Assembly (NCBI RefSeq): GCF_013283195.1
Contig: NZ_JABEKT010000005.1
Span: forward strand, 174,684 to 238,683
Direction of reading: 5' to 3'
DNA length: 64,000 bases
DNA from: Ensifer adhaerens
GTDB taxonomy: Bacteria; Pseudomonadota; Alphaproteobacteria; Rhizobiales; Rhizobiaceae
Shown piece after piece: positions 9,895 to 18,078 of this stretch. Each line of letters begins with the position of its first letter. The first letter of the stretch is position 1. The notes beneath the pieces are model-generated. The model was not told the DNA's origin. It did no database searches and saw nothing but the letters and a program-made list of their open reading frames with translations. A program made the position numbers and the translations under genes.

Positions 9895-10719
9895 TCAGGC
9901 CCAGAAATCCGGGATCGTCTCCGTCAGGCGCGGGCCGAGGCGGAGCGGCGCAATCTTATCGGCAAGGCCGGTGCGGTCGGAAATTTCCACCCCGAGACCG
10001 CAGATGGTTGCCGGCCCGGACGCCGCCTCGAAGCGCCCCTTCGGCATCTTCGAAATGAAGCGGTTGAGCGGCTCTTCCTTGTCCATGCCGAGCGAGGAAT
10101 CGTAGTCGCCGCACATTCCGGCATCACTCATATAGGCGGTGCCGCCATTGAGGATCTGGTGGTCGGCGGTCGGTACATGGGTGTGCGTGCCGACGACGAG
10201 GCTCGCCCGGCCATCGACGAAGTGGCCGAAGCACTGCTTCTCGCTGGTCGCTTCCGCATGGAAATCGAAAACGATGGCATCAGCCTGTTCGCCAAGCGGG
10301 CAAGCAGCGAGGATCGCCTCGGCCGACTTGAAGGGATCGTCGAGTTCGGGATGCATGAAGACCCGGCCCATCACATTGGCAACGAGCACGCGCGCGCCAT
10401 TGCGGGCAAAGAACAAGTTCGATCCGCGTCCGGGCGTGCCCGCGGGGTAATTCGCCGGCCTCAGGAACTGGTCGTGCCGCTCGCAGAAGACGACCGCTTC
10501 CTTCTGGTCCCAGACATGGTTGCCGGTGGTGACGACATCGGCACCTGCATTGATCGTCTCTAAAAAGATATCCTCGGTGATGCCGAAACCGCCGGCGGCG
10601 TTCTCGCCATTGACGATGACGAAATCGAGCTTCAGGTCGCTGACCAGTCCCGGAAGGCGCTCCCAGACCGCCGTGCGGCCTGTCTTGCCAACCATATCTC
10701 CCAGAAACAAAAGCCTCAT
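9895..10719 (-). CDS. YmdB-like metallophosphoesterase (TIGR00282 family)
   Basis: A 274-residue cytoplasmic phosphoesterase of the YmdB family. In Bacillus the family member hydrolyses 2',3'-cyclic nucleotides and affects gene expression; the alphaproteobacterial role is unclear. Metal-binding motifs are in order: FLGDMVG (residues 5-11), VNGENAAGG (near 38-45), TTGNHVWDQ (near 65-73), FDFHAEATSEK (about 151-161) and VGTHTHVPTAD (about 176-186). Length and motifs are complete. It sits downstream of fau on the same strand, a common alphaproteobacterial neighbourhood, with 109 bp between them. Confidence 0.9.
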   Translation of the reverse strand: MRLLFLGDMVGKTGRTAVWERLPGLVSDLKLDFVIVNGENAAGGFGITEDIFLETINAGADVVTTGNHVWDQKEAVVFCERHDQFLRPANYPAGTPGRGSNLFFARNGARVLVANVMGRVFMHPELDDPFKSAEAILAACPLGEQADAIVFDFHAEATSEKQCFGHFVDGRASLVVGTHTHVPTADHQILNGGTAYMSDAGMCGDYDSSLGMDKEEPLNRFISKMPKGRFEAASGPATICGLGVEISDRTGLADKIAPLRLGPRLTETIPDFWA

Positions 10720-10828
10720 GCCCGTTCAATCCTACCAAGCCAGTTCGAGCAAAAGCGCGTGGCTGTCGAACTTGCGTAAAACAAAGTGATAGTGCGTCGC
10801 TGGCAATCCGGGGACCGCCTGGCACACT

Positions 10829-11401
10829 CTAGAAATGTCGAAAGCCGCTTTCCGTGAGGACGGCGTCTAGCGCGACGTCGTGCGGTTCAGCGGGCACTGA
10901 TGCCACTTCCTGGCAGTCGAATGCAATCCCGATCAGCTTCGGCAGGTGGCCTTTGTTGCGCAGCTTGTCGATGGCGCGGTCGTAATAGCCGGCGCCGTAA
11001 CCGATGCGATGGCCGGTAGCATCGAAGGCCGACAGCGGCACCAGCATGATATCCGGGTCGAGCTCCGGCGCGTCCGGTCCGGGTCCCGTCGTTCCGAAAC
11101 CGGTCTCGATGACAGGCGCGCCGTTGAGCAGTTCGCGAAACACGATGGTCTTCTTGTCCATGATGACAGGCAGGCAAAGCCTTGCGCCGCGCTCCCGAAG
11201 ACGCGCCAATAGCGGCCTGATGTCCACTTCGGAACGGATCGGCCAGAAACCGGAAACGATATGACCGGGATCGAGCGCAATGACGTCGCCGGCGTGATCG
11301 GCCATGGTCAGGCTCGCCTCGATGCGGATCTCCGGCGCCATCGCGTCGCGAAGCGCCAGTCTCTCCCGACGCAGGGCAGCTTTCAGATCCTTTGGTGACA
11401 T
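10829..11401 (-). CDS. fau: 5-formyltetrahydrofolate cyclo-ligase
   Basis: A 190-residue enzyme that converts 5-formyl-THF to 5,10-methenyl-THF using ATP in one-carbon metabolism. Signatures: the GFWPIRSEVDIRPLL segment near 48-62 and the phosphate/Mg site GYGAGYYDRAI near 140-150. Two ATG codons overlap the start (11404 and 11401). The strong GGAGG is better spaced for the second. In many bacteria this gene (ygfA) follows the 6S RNA gene. Here the 6S gene is on the same strand but about 1.8 kb upstream, beyond an accessory patch. Confidence 0.92.
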   Translation of the reverse strand: MSPKDLKAALRRERLALRDAMAPEIRIEASLTMADHAGDVIALDPGHIVSGFWPIRSEVDIRPLLARLRERGARLCLPVIMDKKTIVFRELLNGAPVIETGFGTTGPGPDAPELDPDIMLVPLSAFDATGHRIGYGAGYYDRAIDKLRNKGHLPKLIGIAFDCQEVASVPAEPHDVALDAVLTESGFRHF

Positions 11402-11404
11402 CAT

Positions 11405-11717
11405 TCCCCTCCGACAGACTGCGCGCGAACACTGGACCGGCGCCACATTCTTTTTCCCGAAATGAAACAGGACGCCGTTTTCGGATCGATTCCCGCATCG
11501 GCGCCTGTGGCATAGCGCGCTGCGGCCCTTAGCTCGAACCACGTCACCGCCTGTTTTGCAACAGTTTGCGACAGTCGAACGCGACGTTCCCGCAACGGCA
11601 CAGAGTTAGGGTTCCGTTCATCATGGGCAACGGTTCCGCTTTCGCACATGCAAGGGCGCGTGCAAATACAAACATGATTTCAAATAATTAGCAGGAACTA
11701 ATGCCCGCGTTCGATGT
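11405..11717. other. Divergent intergenic region with possible folded leader
   Basis: No gene is seen in these 313 bases between fau (minus) and the broken HTH gene (plus). On the minus strand the sequence could fold as a rod: GGAACG/CGTTCG at 11576-11581 and 11585-11590, an outer TTGCG/CGCAA stem (11566-11570, 11591-11595), and GAACC/GGTTC (11536-11540, 11610-11614). This could be part of the fau leader. There is no clear terminator, and the resemblance to a 6S rod is weaker than at 13204-13365. Confidence 0.35.
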
Positions 11718-11959
11718 ATGGACGCGCTCCTGCAGGCAGCAGTGGAAAAGCCGACGTCCATGAAGGACCAGATGAACGAACTCGAACCGTTGGAATTGCG
11801 TTGCCTGACGCTGGCCGCACGCGTCAGGACATGATGCGCGAGACCGATATTCCCCTCGACCGTATCGACAGGGCCTTGCAGGACGCCATGCGCAAGCTGC
11901 ATGCGGGCAATCTCGCCGAAGCGATCTTTCGCGCCGCCCGGCTCGATATCATTTCATAG
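11718..11959 (+). pseudogene. Frameshifted small LuxR-type HTH gene
   Basis: Read from the ATG at 11718, the frame encodes an N-terminus with LEPLELRCLTLAAR, like the first helix of a LuxR/GerE DNA-binding domain, then hits TGA at 11832-11834. The rest of the domain (GRTRQDMMRETD, then ALQDAMRKLHAGNLAEAI) continues in another frame to the TAG at 11957-11959. Joining the two frames near 11815-11828 gives one plausible HTH protein of about 80 residues. The break can be explained by loss of one copy of a 10-bp tandem GGCCGCACGC. A sequencing error or an intended short product cannot be excluded. Confidence 0.55.
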
Positions 11960-12208
11960 CAGCCAGTGTGAGCGGTAGACCGCATCCCGGCCCGCGAGTT
12001 CACGCCAGCCGGCATCCGCCCGAACATCATCGATCCCGGCATCGTGAATAACGAGCCCGGCATCGCGAAGCAGGTGCGGCTTGCCACGCGGGATCGCCGG
12101 TTGCGGCTCGACGGAAGCGGCTGCCAACAGCAGTCGACCCGTTGTTAGCAGACGACCGCGCAGCGTGACCTGAAGATCAGAGAAGAAGGCAAGAGCAAGA
12201 ACGCTCAT
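11954..12208 (-). CDS. Hypothetical 84-residue protein
   Basis: An open frame starting MSVLALAFFSDLQV and ending VYRSHWLL. I do not recognise a family. The N-terminal half is hydrophobic and could be a weak signal or membrane-associated segment; the C-terminal half is charged (DAGIDDVRADAGW). It is divergent from the LysR gene, 96 bp away, the classic arrangement for a regulator and its target. It ends overlapping the tail of the HTH pseudogene. The Shine-Dalgarno is poor (AAGG, about 8 bases from the ATG), so the call is moderate. Confidence 0.5.
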   Translation of the reverse strand: MSVLALAFFSDLQVTLRGRLLTTGRLLLAAASVEPQPAIPRGKPHLLRDAGLVIHDAGIDDVRADAGWRELAGRDAVYRSHWLL

Positions 12209-12304
12209 CGGGACAACCTTGGTGTCTATCGGTTGCGCCTATTGTCCTCGGACCGTTGACATCTGACAAACGAATTGCAAGCATGACTGCCATCAGAAAC
12301 TCTG

Positions 12305-13180
12305 ATGGTGAAAACAATGTCCGCTCCGCTCGACAGCGATCTCCTGAGAACCTTTCTCGCCGTTGCCGACGCCGGCAACCTGACACGGGCCGCCGACAGC
12401 ATCGGCCGTACCCAATCCGCCGTCAGCATGCAGTTGAAGAAGCTCGAGGACATGCTCGGCGACCCCTTGTTCGAGCGTCACTCGCGCGGGGTGGTGCCGA
12501 CAGCGCAGGGCTTGCGTCTCGTAGACAACGCCCGCCGGATCGTGGCCATGCTCGACGACACCGCGGCATCCATGCGCCTGCCGGCCCTCGCCGGCACGGT
12601 CAGGATCGGGATTTCCGAGGAATACATCAATTCCACCCTTCCGAAAGCGCTGGGCGCCTTCGCCGCCGTTCACCCCGGCGTCGAGGTGACCGTGCAGCAG
12701 GGCGTGTCGATGTCAAACGTCAATGCGCTGGCCGCTGGTGAAATCGACATCGCCGTGGTGTTCGAACCCGGCGGCCCGACGCGCAACGAGGTCCTCATGG
12801 TCGATCCCACGGTCTGGGTGACGTCGGACCAGCACGAAGCCCATCAACGCCGCCCGCTGCCGATCGCCACCTATACCTACCTGGCAGGCGGCTGGTGTGA
12901 CGAGCTTGCGATGAAGGGCCTGAAGAAGCGCCGGATCGAGAGCCGGGTCGCCTATGCCAGCCGCACCAGCAATGGCCTGATCGCCGCCGTCGTCTCCGGC
13001 CTTGCCATCGCGCCGCTGTCGCGCAGCGCGATTCCCGCCGGCTGCCGCGAACTGACCGAAGACGACGGCTTCAGCGTCATCGACTTTTCCAACGTCGTGC
13101 TGCGCACCCGCCCCGGCCATCGCTCGCAGACGGTCGACGCCATGGCCGACGCCATCCGCAGCGCGTTTGCCACGGGGTGA
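12305..13180 (+). CDS. LysR-family transcriptional regulator
   Basis: A 291-residue regulator of normal LTTR length. The winged HTH is at residues 10-68 (LRTFLAVADAGNLTRAADSIGRTQSAVSMQLKKLE, here given as its span only in part: NLTRAADSIGRTQSAVS). The co-inducer-binding fold follows from about residue 95 (GTVRIGISEEY). The ligand is unknown. ATG 12305 or ATG 12317 may be the start. It is divergent from the 84-residue hypothetical gene, which it may control through 12209-12304. It lies between the 6S RNA gene and fau, suggesting a later insertion into a conserved block. Confidence 0.88.
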   Translation: MVKTMSAPLDSDLLRTFLAVADAGNLTRAADSIGRTQSAVSMQLKKLEDMLGDPLFERHSRGVVPTAQGLRLVDNARRIVAMLDDTAASMRLPALAGTVRIGISEEYINSTLPKALGAFAAVHPGVEVTVQQGVSMSNVNALAAGEIDIAVVFEPGGPTRNEVLMVDPTVWVTSDQHEAHQRRPLPIATYTYLAGGWCDELAMKGLKKRRIESRVAYASRTSNGLIAAVVSGLAIAPLSRSAIPAGCRELTEDDGFSVIDFSNVVLRTRPGHRSQTVDAMADAIRSAFATG

Positions 13181-13203
13181 GGCAGGCATGAAAGAGGGGA
13201 AGA

Positions 13204-13365
13204 GGTGCGATCCACACAACCGATGGATAGTTTACGATCCCGGGTGCCTACAAACGTAGGTGGGCGCCATATGTCCGGACCCACGAGCCCGGCCAGGGAC
13301 AGCTCCCTTGAGATCGAGTATGGCCCCGGGGATTGTGTGTCCTGTCGGGAAGCGCAGACCGCATC
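13204..13365 (-). ncRNA. ssrS: 6S RNA
   Basis: A 162-nt element directly downstream of zapA, where alphaproteobacterial 6S RNA usually lies. It can fold as a long rod. The closing stem pairs 13357-13365 with 13204-13212 (8 of 9 pairs). A second stem pairs CACACAA with TTGTGTG, and a perfect small hairpin CCTAC-N4-GTAGG is at 13247-13260. A GGGA/TCCC inner stem lies near the apex. On the minus strand CTATAT precedes the 5' end by about 6 bases, as a -10 box would. 6S RNA binds sigma-70 RNA polymerase by mimicking an open promoter. Ends are estimated from the fold. Confidence 0.85.
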
Positions 13366-13366
13366 C

Positions 13367-13375
13367 AATATATAG
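13367..13375 (-). promoter_or_regulatory. Probable -10 region of the 6S RNA promoter
   Basis: On the minus strand the bases just before the 6S closing stem read CTATATATTGG, matching the rhizobial -10 consensus CTATAT. The -35 region about 17 bases further up is a poor match (CTGGCG). This -10 box lies 44 bp downstream of the zapA stop codon, so the 6S gene probably has its own promoter as well as possible read-through from zapA. Confidence 0.6.
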
Positions 13376-13418
13376 AGGCGATCCCTGCGTCGCGCCAGAG
13401 GCAGCCCGACGAAAGCGC

Positions 13419-13796
13419 TCAGTTTGTCGAAGAGGTTGCCCGGCCATTGAGCTTGGCCGCGATGGTGTGGATCTGCGAGGTGACTTCGGACAGCGCCGAA
13501 GCCAACAGTTCCTCGCTTCTTGCCTGGTCGGAGAGCGCGCCGTCGCGCCCTTGCTTGAGGCTGTCCACTTCGGATTCGAGCGCCTTCAGCCGGCGGTTCA
13601 CTTCACTGAGTTCGTCCATGACCATAATGCCGGCCATCACGGTCAGCCTGAGATCGCCGATCTCGCCGAACTGGGTCTTCAAATGACCGACATACTGATC
13701 GAAGTTCGTGGCCAGTTCGATCAGATGATCTTCCTGTCCCTCTTCGCAGGCCATGCGATAGGCCTTGCCGTCGATCGATACTGTCACCTGCGCCAT
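13419..13796 (-). CDS. zapA: Cell division protein ZapA
   Basis: A 125-residue ZapA that bundles FtsZ filaments at the division ring. The N-terminal globular head MAQVTVSIDGKAYRMAC matches the family, followed by a helix (HLIELATNFDQYVGHLKTQFG), then a C-terminal coiled coil (about 65-118: DELSEVNRRLKALESEV). The length agrees with alphaproteobacterial ZapA. It starts 11 bp after the DUF4164 coiled-coil gene, so the two probably form an operon, with 6S RNA following. Confidence 0.92.
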   Translation of the reverse strand: MAQVTVSIDGKAYRMACEEGQEDHLIELATNFDQYVGHLKTQFGEIGDLRLTVMAGIMVMDELSEVNRRLKALESEVDSLKQGRDGALSDQARSEELLASALSEVTSQIHTIAAKLNGRATSSTN

Positions 13797-13807
13797 GTCG
13801 CTTAACC

Positions 13808-14077
13808 TCAGCGGTCGAGCACCGCTCGAATGGTTTCCATCGCCGTCACGAGGCGTCGGGAAACCTCGCGGTTGACCTCTTCAAGCCGGTTTGCCCGGAA
13901 TTGGGATTGGTCGAGTTCCTGTGCCAGTCGCGACCGGTCCGTATTGACCCGCCGGACCTCGCCCTCGAACTCGCCGAGATCGCGTTCCCTGTCAAAACGG
14001 CTATCGATCGCGTTTTCCAGGGACTGAACCGCGTTCTTCAGTTCGTCGATCGCCGCTTTGACCGTCTTTGCCGGCAT
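13808..14077 (-). CDS. DUF4164-type coiled-coil protein
   Basis: An 89-residue, almost entirely helical protein (AAIDELKNAVQSLENAID then heptad-like stretches to VSRRLVTAMETIRAVLDR). It matches the DUF4164 group found next to zapA in Rhizobiales. Function is unknown. Its position immediately upstream of zapA, with 11 bp between them, suggests a cell-division or envelope role by association, perhaps as a ZapB-like partner, but that is inference. Confidence 0.8.
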   Translation of the reverse strand: MPAKTVKAAIDELKNAVQSLENAIDSRFDRERDLGEFEGEVRRVNTDRSRLAQELDQSQFRANRLEEVNREVSRRLVTAMETIRAVLDR

Positions 14078-14312
14078 GTTTTTCGATACCTCGCCCGTGA
14101 GGCCGAATCGCCAGGATCCCGTCCGCCGCTTCGGCTCACTCCTTTTTAAACCTATTACGTAAATCTCAACAATGCCAACTACAGCAAAGCATTACGGAAG
14201 CTGTGGATGGATTGCATAGCCGGCTCATCCGGCCGCAGCGCAAAAACTGTGCTGCGACGCGATATCACCCCTTGAAAACCATGCTGCCAATGGCCGCGGA
14301 AGGCCTGTATTT

Positions 14313-14341
14313 GTTGACTCGCGCGGCGCAGATGCTATGTG
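14313..14341 (+). promoter_or_regulatory. Candidate tkt promoter
   Basis: TTGACT at 14314-14319 and CTATGT at 14335-14340 resemble the rhizobial -35 and -10 boxes with a 15-16 base spacer. The -35 overlaps GACTC (14316-14320), a CcrM methylation site of the GANTC type. The predicted transcript starts about 14347, giving a leader of roughly 65 bases before the transketolase ATG. The rest of 14078-14312 holds the divergent promoter for the DUF4164-zapA pair and a small GCCGG/CCGGC hairpin; no gene is seen. Confidence 0.45.
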
Positions 14342-14356
14342 TCTGCCGCTTCTTGC

Positions 14357-14381
14357 ACGGTCTTTGGAGGATAGAGACCGT
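14357..14381 (+). other. Hairpin in the tkt leader
   Basis: ACGGTCT (14357-14363) and AGACCGT (14375-14381) form a perfect 7-bp stem. The 11-base loop carries GGAGGA, an ideal Shine-Dalgarno sequence, yet no start codon follows it at a useful distance. The real tkt start at 14414 uses a weaker GGAAC. The element may affect mRNA stability or ribosome standby. Confidence 0.4.
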
Positions 14382-14413
14382 CCCCTGACCACCGAACTCA
14401 AAACGGAACAGTC

Positions 14414-16396
14414 ATGATCTCTCGCGAAAAACACGACCGGATGGCGAATGCGATCCGTTTCCTCTCCATGGACGCCGTCGAGAAGGCAAATTCAGGTCAC
14501 CCAGGCCTGCCCATGGGTGCGGCTGACATAGCGACAGTCCTCTTCACGCGCTTCCTCAGCTTCGACCCGAAGAACCCCGCCTGGCCGAACCGCGACCGCT
14601 TCGTGCTGTCGGCCGGCCACGGCTCGATGCTGCTTTATTCGCTGCTCTATTTGACGGGCTACGAAGACATCTCCATCGAAGAGATCAAGAATTTCCGCCA
14701 GCTCGGCGCCCGCACCGCCGGCCACCCGGAATACGGCCACGCGGCCGGTATCGAGACGACCACCGGTCCGCTCGGCCAGGGTATTGCCAATGCCGTCGGC
14801 ATGGCAATCGCCGAGCGCAAGCTGCGCGACGAGTTCGGTTCCGACCTGATGGAGCACTATACTTATGTGCTCGCCGGTGACGGCTGCCTCATGGAAGGCA
14901 TCAGCCAGGAAGCGATCTCGCTTGCCGGCCATCTCAAGCTCAACAAGCTGATCGTCTTCTGGGACGACAACAACATCTCGATCGACGGCCCGATCTCGAT
15001 CGCCGACTCGACCGACCAGCACGCCCGCTTCCGCGCCTCCAACTGGAACACCATTGCCGTCGACGGCCATGATCCGGAAGCAATTGCCGCTGCGATCGAG
15101 CAGGCGCAGAAGTCCGACAAGCCGACGATGATCGCGGCTAAGACGACGATCGGCTTCGGCGCACCGAACAAGGCCGGCACGCACAAGGTTCACGGCTCGC
15201 CGCTCGGCGCCGAGGAAATCGCCGCCACCCGCAAGGCCCTTGGCTGGGAAGCGGAAGCTTTCGTCGTTCCGTCCGACGTGCTCGACGCCTGGCGCCTCGC
15301 CGGCCTGCGTTCGACCAAGGCCCGCAAGGACTGGGACGAGCGCCTGGACAAGAGCGACGCCGAGAAGAAGGCGCAGTTCATTCGCCGCTTCTCCGGTGAA
15401 CTCGAAGGCCGCCTGTCGTCGGCAATCGACGACTACAAGAAGAAGCTCGCCGAGACCAAGCCGTCGCCGGCAACCCGCAAGGCTTCCGAGGACGCGCTTG
15501 AAGTCATCAACGGCGTTCTGGCCGAAACGATCGGCGGCTCGGCCGACCTGACCGGCTCGAACAACACCAAGACCAGCCAGACCAAGTCGATCACCCCGGA
15601 CGATTTCTCCGGCCGCTACATCCACTGGGGTGTGCGCGAGCACGGCATGGCGGCCGCGATGAACGGCATGGCGCTGCATGGCGGCGTCATCCCCTACTCC
15701 GGCGGCTTCCTGATCTTCTCGGACTATTGCCGTCCGTCGATCCGGCTTGCGGCCCTGATGGGCATCCGCGTCATCCACGTGCTGACGCATGATTCCATCG
15801 GCCTTGGCGAAGACGGCCCGACCCACCAGCCGGTCGAGCACATGGCGGCGCTGCGCGCCATCCCGAACCTGCTGATGTTCCGTCCGGCCGACGCCACGGA
15901 GACGGCCGAGTGCTGGCAGCTGGCGCTTGAAAGCCACAACCGCCCGTCCGGCATCGCGCTCACCCGCCAGAACCTGATGGCCGTGCGCACCGAGTATGAG
16001 GAAGAAAACCTCTGCGCCCGCGGCGCCTACGACCTGATCTCGTCAAGCGACGCCAAGGTGACGATCTTCGCCACCGGCTCGGAAGTCGAAATCGCCGTCA
16101 AGGCTTGCCAGGCACTGACCGCCAAGGGCATCTCGACCCGCGTCGTCTCGGTTCCCTGCTTCGAACTCTTTGCCGAACAGAGCGAAGACTACCAGCAGGC
16201 GATCATCGGCAACTCGCCGGTCAAGATCGCCGTCGAAGCCGGCATCCGCCAGGGCTGGGATCATTTCATCGGTTCGGACGGCACCTTCATCGGCATGTCG
16301 TCGTTCGGTGCCTCCGGTCCCTACAAGGAACTCTACAAGCACTTCGGCATCACGCCTGAGGCGGTCATCGCCGCTGCGGAAGCCAAGCTTTCCTGA
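14414..16396 (+). CDS. tkt: Transketolase
   Basis: A 660-residue thiamine-diphosphate enzyme that moves two-carbon units between ketoses and aldoses in the pentose phosphate pathway. Motifs in order: [12 protein letters not shown] near residue 25, the [12 protein letters not shown] segment near 70, the ThDP-binding GDGCLMEG...DDNNISIDG around 155-195, and the pyrimidine-domain segment [19 protein letters not shown] near 459-477. Full length for the family. Start ATG 14414 has GGAAC 7 bases upstream. It is followed by a strong terminator and then gap, so tkt is probably its own transcript at the head of a glycolytic cluster. Confidence 0.97.
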   Translation: MISREKHDRMANAIRFLSMDAVEKANSGHPGLPMGAADIATVLFTRFLSFDPKNPAWPNRDRFVLSAGHGSMLLYSLLYLTGYEDISIEEIKNFRQLGARTAGHPEYGHAAGIETTTGPLGQGIANAVGMAIAERKLRDEFGSDLMEHYTYVLAGDGCLMEGISQEAISLAGHLKLNKLIVFWDDNNISIDGPISIADSTDQHARFRASNWNTIAVDGHDPEAIAAAIEQAQKSDKPTMIAAKTTIGFGAPNKAGTHKVHGSPLGAEEIAATRKALGWEAEAFVVPSDVLDAWRLAGLRSTKARKDWDERLDKSDAEKKAQFIRRFSGELEGRLSSAIDDYKKKLAETKPSPATRKASEDALEVINGVLAETIGGSADLTGSNNTKTSQTKSITPDDFSGRYIHWGVREHGMAAAMNGMALHGGVIPYSGGFLIFSDYCRPSIRLAALMGIRVIHVLTHDSIGLGEDGPTHQPVEHMAALRAIPNLLMFRPADATETAECWQLALESHNRPSGIALTRQNLMAVRTEYEEENLCARGAYDLISSSDAKVTIFATGSEVEIAVKACQALTAKGISTRVVSVPCFELFAEQSEDYQQAIIGNSPVKIAVEAGIRQGWDHFIGSDGTFIGMSSFGASGPYKELYKHFGITPEAVIAAAEAKLS

Positions 16397-16403
16397 TCAA
16401 GCC

Positions 16404-16437
16404 GCGGGGCGCGCTCGAAAGCGCGCCCCGCTTTTTT
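16404..16437 (+). terminator. Intrinsic terminator after tkt
   Basis: A perfect 12-bp GC-rich stem (16404-16415 with 16420-16431), loop CGAA, followed by TTTTTT (16432-16437). This is a strong Rho-independent terminator. It separates tkt from gap, whose promoter must then lie in the tail of tkt or arise from read-through. Confidence 0.92.
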
Positions 16438-16471
16438 CCGACCATGCCATTCAGACAGGGAGAGACCCGAT

Positions 16472-17482
16472 ATGACAGTGAAAGTCGCCATTAACGGTTT
16501 TGGCCGCATCGGCCGCAACGTGCTGCGCGCCATCGTTGAATCCGGCCGCAAGGATATCGAAGTCGTTGCCATCAACGACCTCGGCCCGGTCGAGACCAAC
16601 GCGCACCTCCTGCGCTTCGATTCGATCCACGGCCGTTTCCCGGCTGACGTGAAGGTCGAGGGCGATGCGATCATCATCAACGGCGGCAAGCCGATCAAGG
16701 TCACCGCGATCCGCAACCCGGCCGAACTGCCGCACAAGGAACTCGGCGTCGACGTCGCGATGGAATGCACCGGCATCTTCACCGCCCGCGACAAGGCTGC
16801 CTTGCATCTCGAAGCCGGCGCCAAGCGCGTCATCGTCTCGGCTCCGGCCGAAGGCGCTGACCTCACCGTCGTCTACGGCGTCAACCACGACAAGCTGACG
16901 AAGGATCACCTCGTCATCTCCAACGCCTCGTGCACGACCAACTGCCTTGCACCGGTTGCCAAGGTGCTGAACGATGTCATCGGCATCGACCACGGCATGA
17001 TGACGACGATCCATTCCTACACCAACGACCAGCCGTCGCTCGACCAGATGCACAAGGATCTGTACCGCGCCCGCGCTGCTGCGCTCTCGATGATCCCGAC
17101 CTCGACCGGTGCCGCCAAGGCCGTTGGCCTCGTCCTGCCGGAACTGAAGGGCAAGCTCGACGGCTTCGCCATGCGCGTTCCGACCCCGAACGTCTCGGTC
17201 GTCGACCTCAAGTTCGTCGCCAAGCGCGAAACCACCAAGGAAGAGATCAACGCTGCGATCAAGGCAGCCGCTGACGGCCCGCTCAAGGGCATCCTCGGTT
17301 ACACGCTCGCTCCGAACGTCTCGATCGACTTCAACCACGACCCGCATTCCTCGGTCTTCCACATGGACCAGACCAAGGTGATGGAAGGCAAGTTCGTGTC
17401 GATTCTGACCTGGTACGACAACGAGTGGGGCTTCTCCAACCGCATGTCCGACACTGCGGTTGCGATCAGCAAGCTCATCTAA
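16472..17482 (+). CDS. gap: Glyceraldehyde-3-phosphate dehydrogenase, type I
   Basis: A 336-residue glycolytic GAPDH. NAD-binding motif [10 protein letters not shown] (residues 7-16) and the catalytic site [12 protein letters not shown] (about 149-160, nucleophile the first cysteine) are intact. The aspartate of AINDLG near residue 34 favours NAD over NADP. The start ATG 16472 follows AGGGAGAG. The next gene, a DUF1089 protein, begins 5 bp after the stop, then pgk overlaps that one, so gap, the DUF1089 gene and pgk form one operon. Confidence 0.97.
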   Translation: MTVKVAINGFGRIGRNVLRAIVESGRKDIEVVAINDLGPVETNAHLLRFDSIHGRFPADVKVEGDAIIINGGKPIKVTAIRNPAELPHKELGVDVAMECTGIFTARDKAALHLEAGAKRVIVSAPAEGADLTVVYGVNHDKLTKDHLVISNASCTTNCLAPVAKVLNDVIGIDHGMMTTIHSYTNDQPSLDQMHKDLYRARAAALSMIPTSTGAAKAVGLVLPELKGKLDGFAMRVPTPNVSVVDLKFVAKRETTKEEINAAIKAAADGPLKGILGYTLAPNVSIDFNHDPHSSVFHMDQTKVMEGKFVSILTWYDNEWGFSNRMSDTAVAISKLI

Positions 17483-17487
17483 CTCTG

Positions 17488-18078
17488 ATGTTTCGCGCCC
17501 TTTCCCAAACGACGGTCCGCTGGCGTCCGCTGGAGGGGGAAGGGCTCGAACATCTGACGCTCACGTCAACAGATACAACCGACGGCGCGGTCATCCGCGC
17601 CGTCGGCGTTCTGATCGGCAGCCGCGGTGGCACCCCCTATGGCGTGCGCTACCGGATCGATTGCGATGAGAGATGGCAGGTGCGAAAGCTCATGGTCGAC
17701 ACGACCGATGGCCGGAGCCTGCATCTGCGCTCGGATCGTCCGGGCGAGTGGATGACGGCCAGGGGCCTGGCGCTGCCCGAATTAGACGGCTGCATCGACA
17801 TCGATCTTGCCGGCACGCCCTTCACCAACACGCTGCCGATCCGCCGCCTCGGTCTTGATCGCAAGGCCGGCACCGTCAGGCTGAAAATGCTCTACGTGCC
17901 GTTCGACACGTTCGAGCCTCTTGTGGACGGCCAGCACTACACCTGCCTCGATGATTTCAGGCTCTATCGCTACGAGGCCGAGGACCGCAGCTTTGTCGCG
18001 GACCTGTCCGTGGACGAGGACGGCCTCGTCATCGACTACCCCACCCTTTTCCAGAGACTATCACCGGAGACGATCTGA
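17488..18078 (+). CDS. DUF1089-type putative glycolipid-binding protein
   Basis: A 196-residue protein resembling the DUF1089 (putative glycolipid-binding) family, a lipid-binding beta-barrel fold. Recognisable parts are the early RAVGVLIG and [12 protein letters not shown] segments, then [22 protein letters not shown] near residues 92-113, and the C-terminal [15 protein letters not shown]. No signal peptide. The biochemical role is unknown. It sits between gap (5 bp) and pgk (ATGA overlap), an odd place for a lipid-binding protein, so it is translated with glycolytic enzymes. Confidence 0.8.
   Translation: MFRALSQTTVRWRPLEGEGLEHLTLTSTDTTDGAVIRAVGVLIGSRGGTPYGVRYRIDCDERWQVRKLMVDTTDGRSLHLRSDRPGEWMTARGLALPELDGCIDIDLAGTPFTNTLPIRRLGLDRKAGTVRLKMLYVPFDTFEPLVDGQHYTCLDDFRLYRYEAEDRSFVADLSVDEDGLVIDYPTLFQRLSPETI

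Noticed and set aside
11490-11655. Region directly upstream of fau considered as the 6S RNA gene
   Set aside because: Position fits, but the stretch right after zapA (13204-13365) has the right length, a closing stem of 8 of 9 pairs, a clean hairpin and a CTATAT box. Only one 6S gene is expected.
14492-15937. Long minus-strand open frame opposite tkt
   Set aside because: Shadow of the transketolase frame; low-complexity basic composition, no ribosome site.
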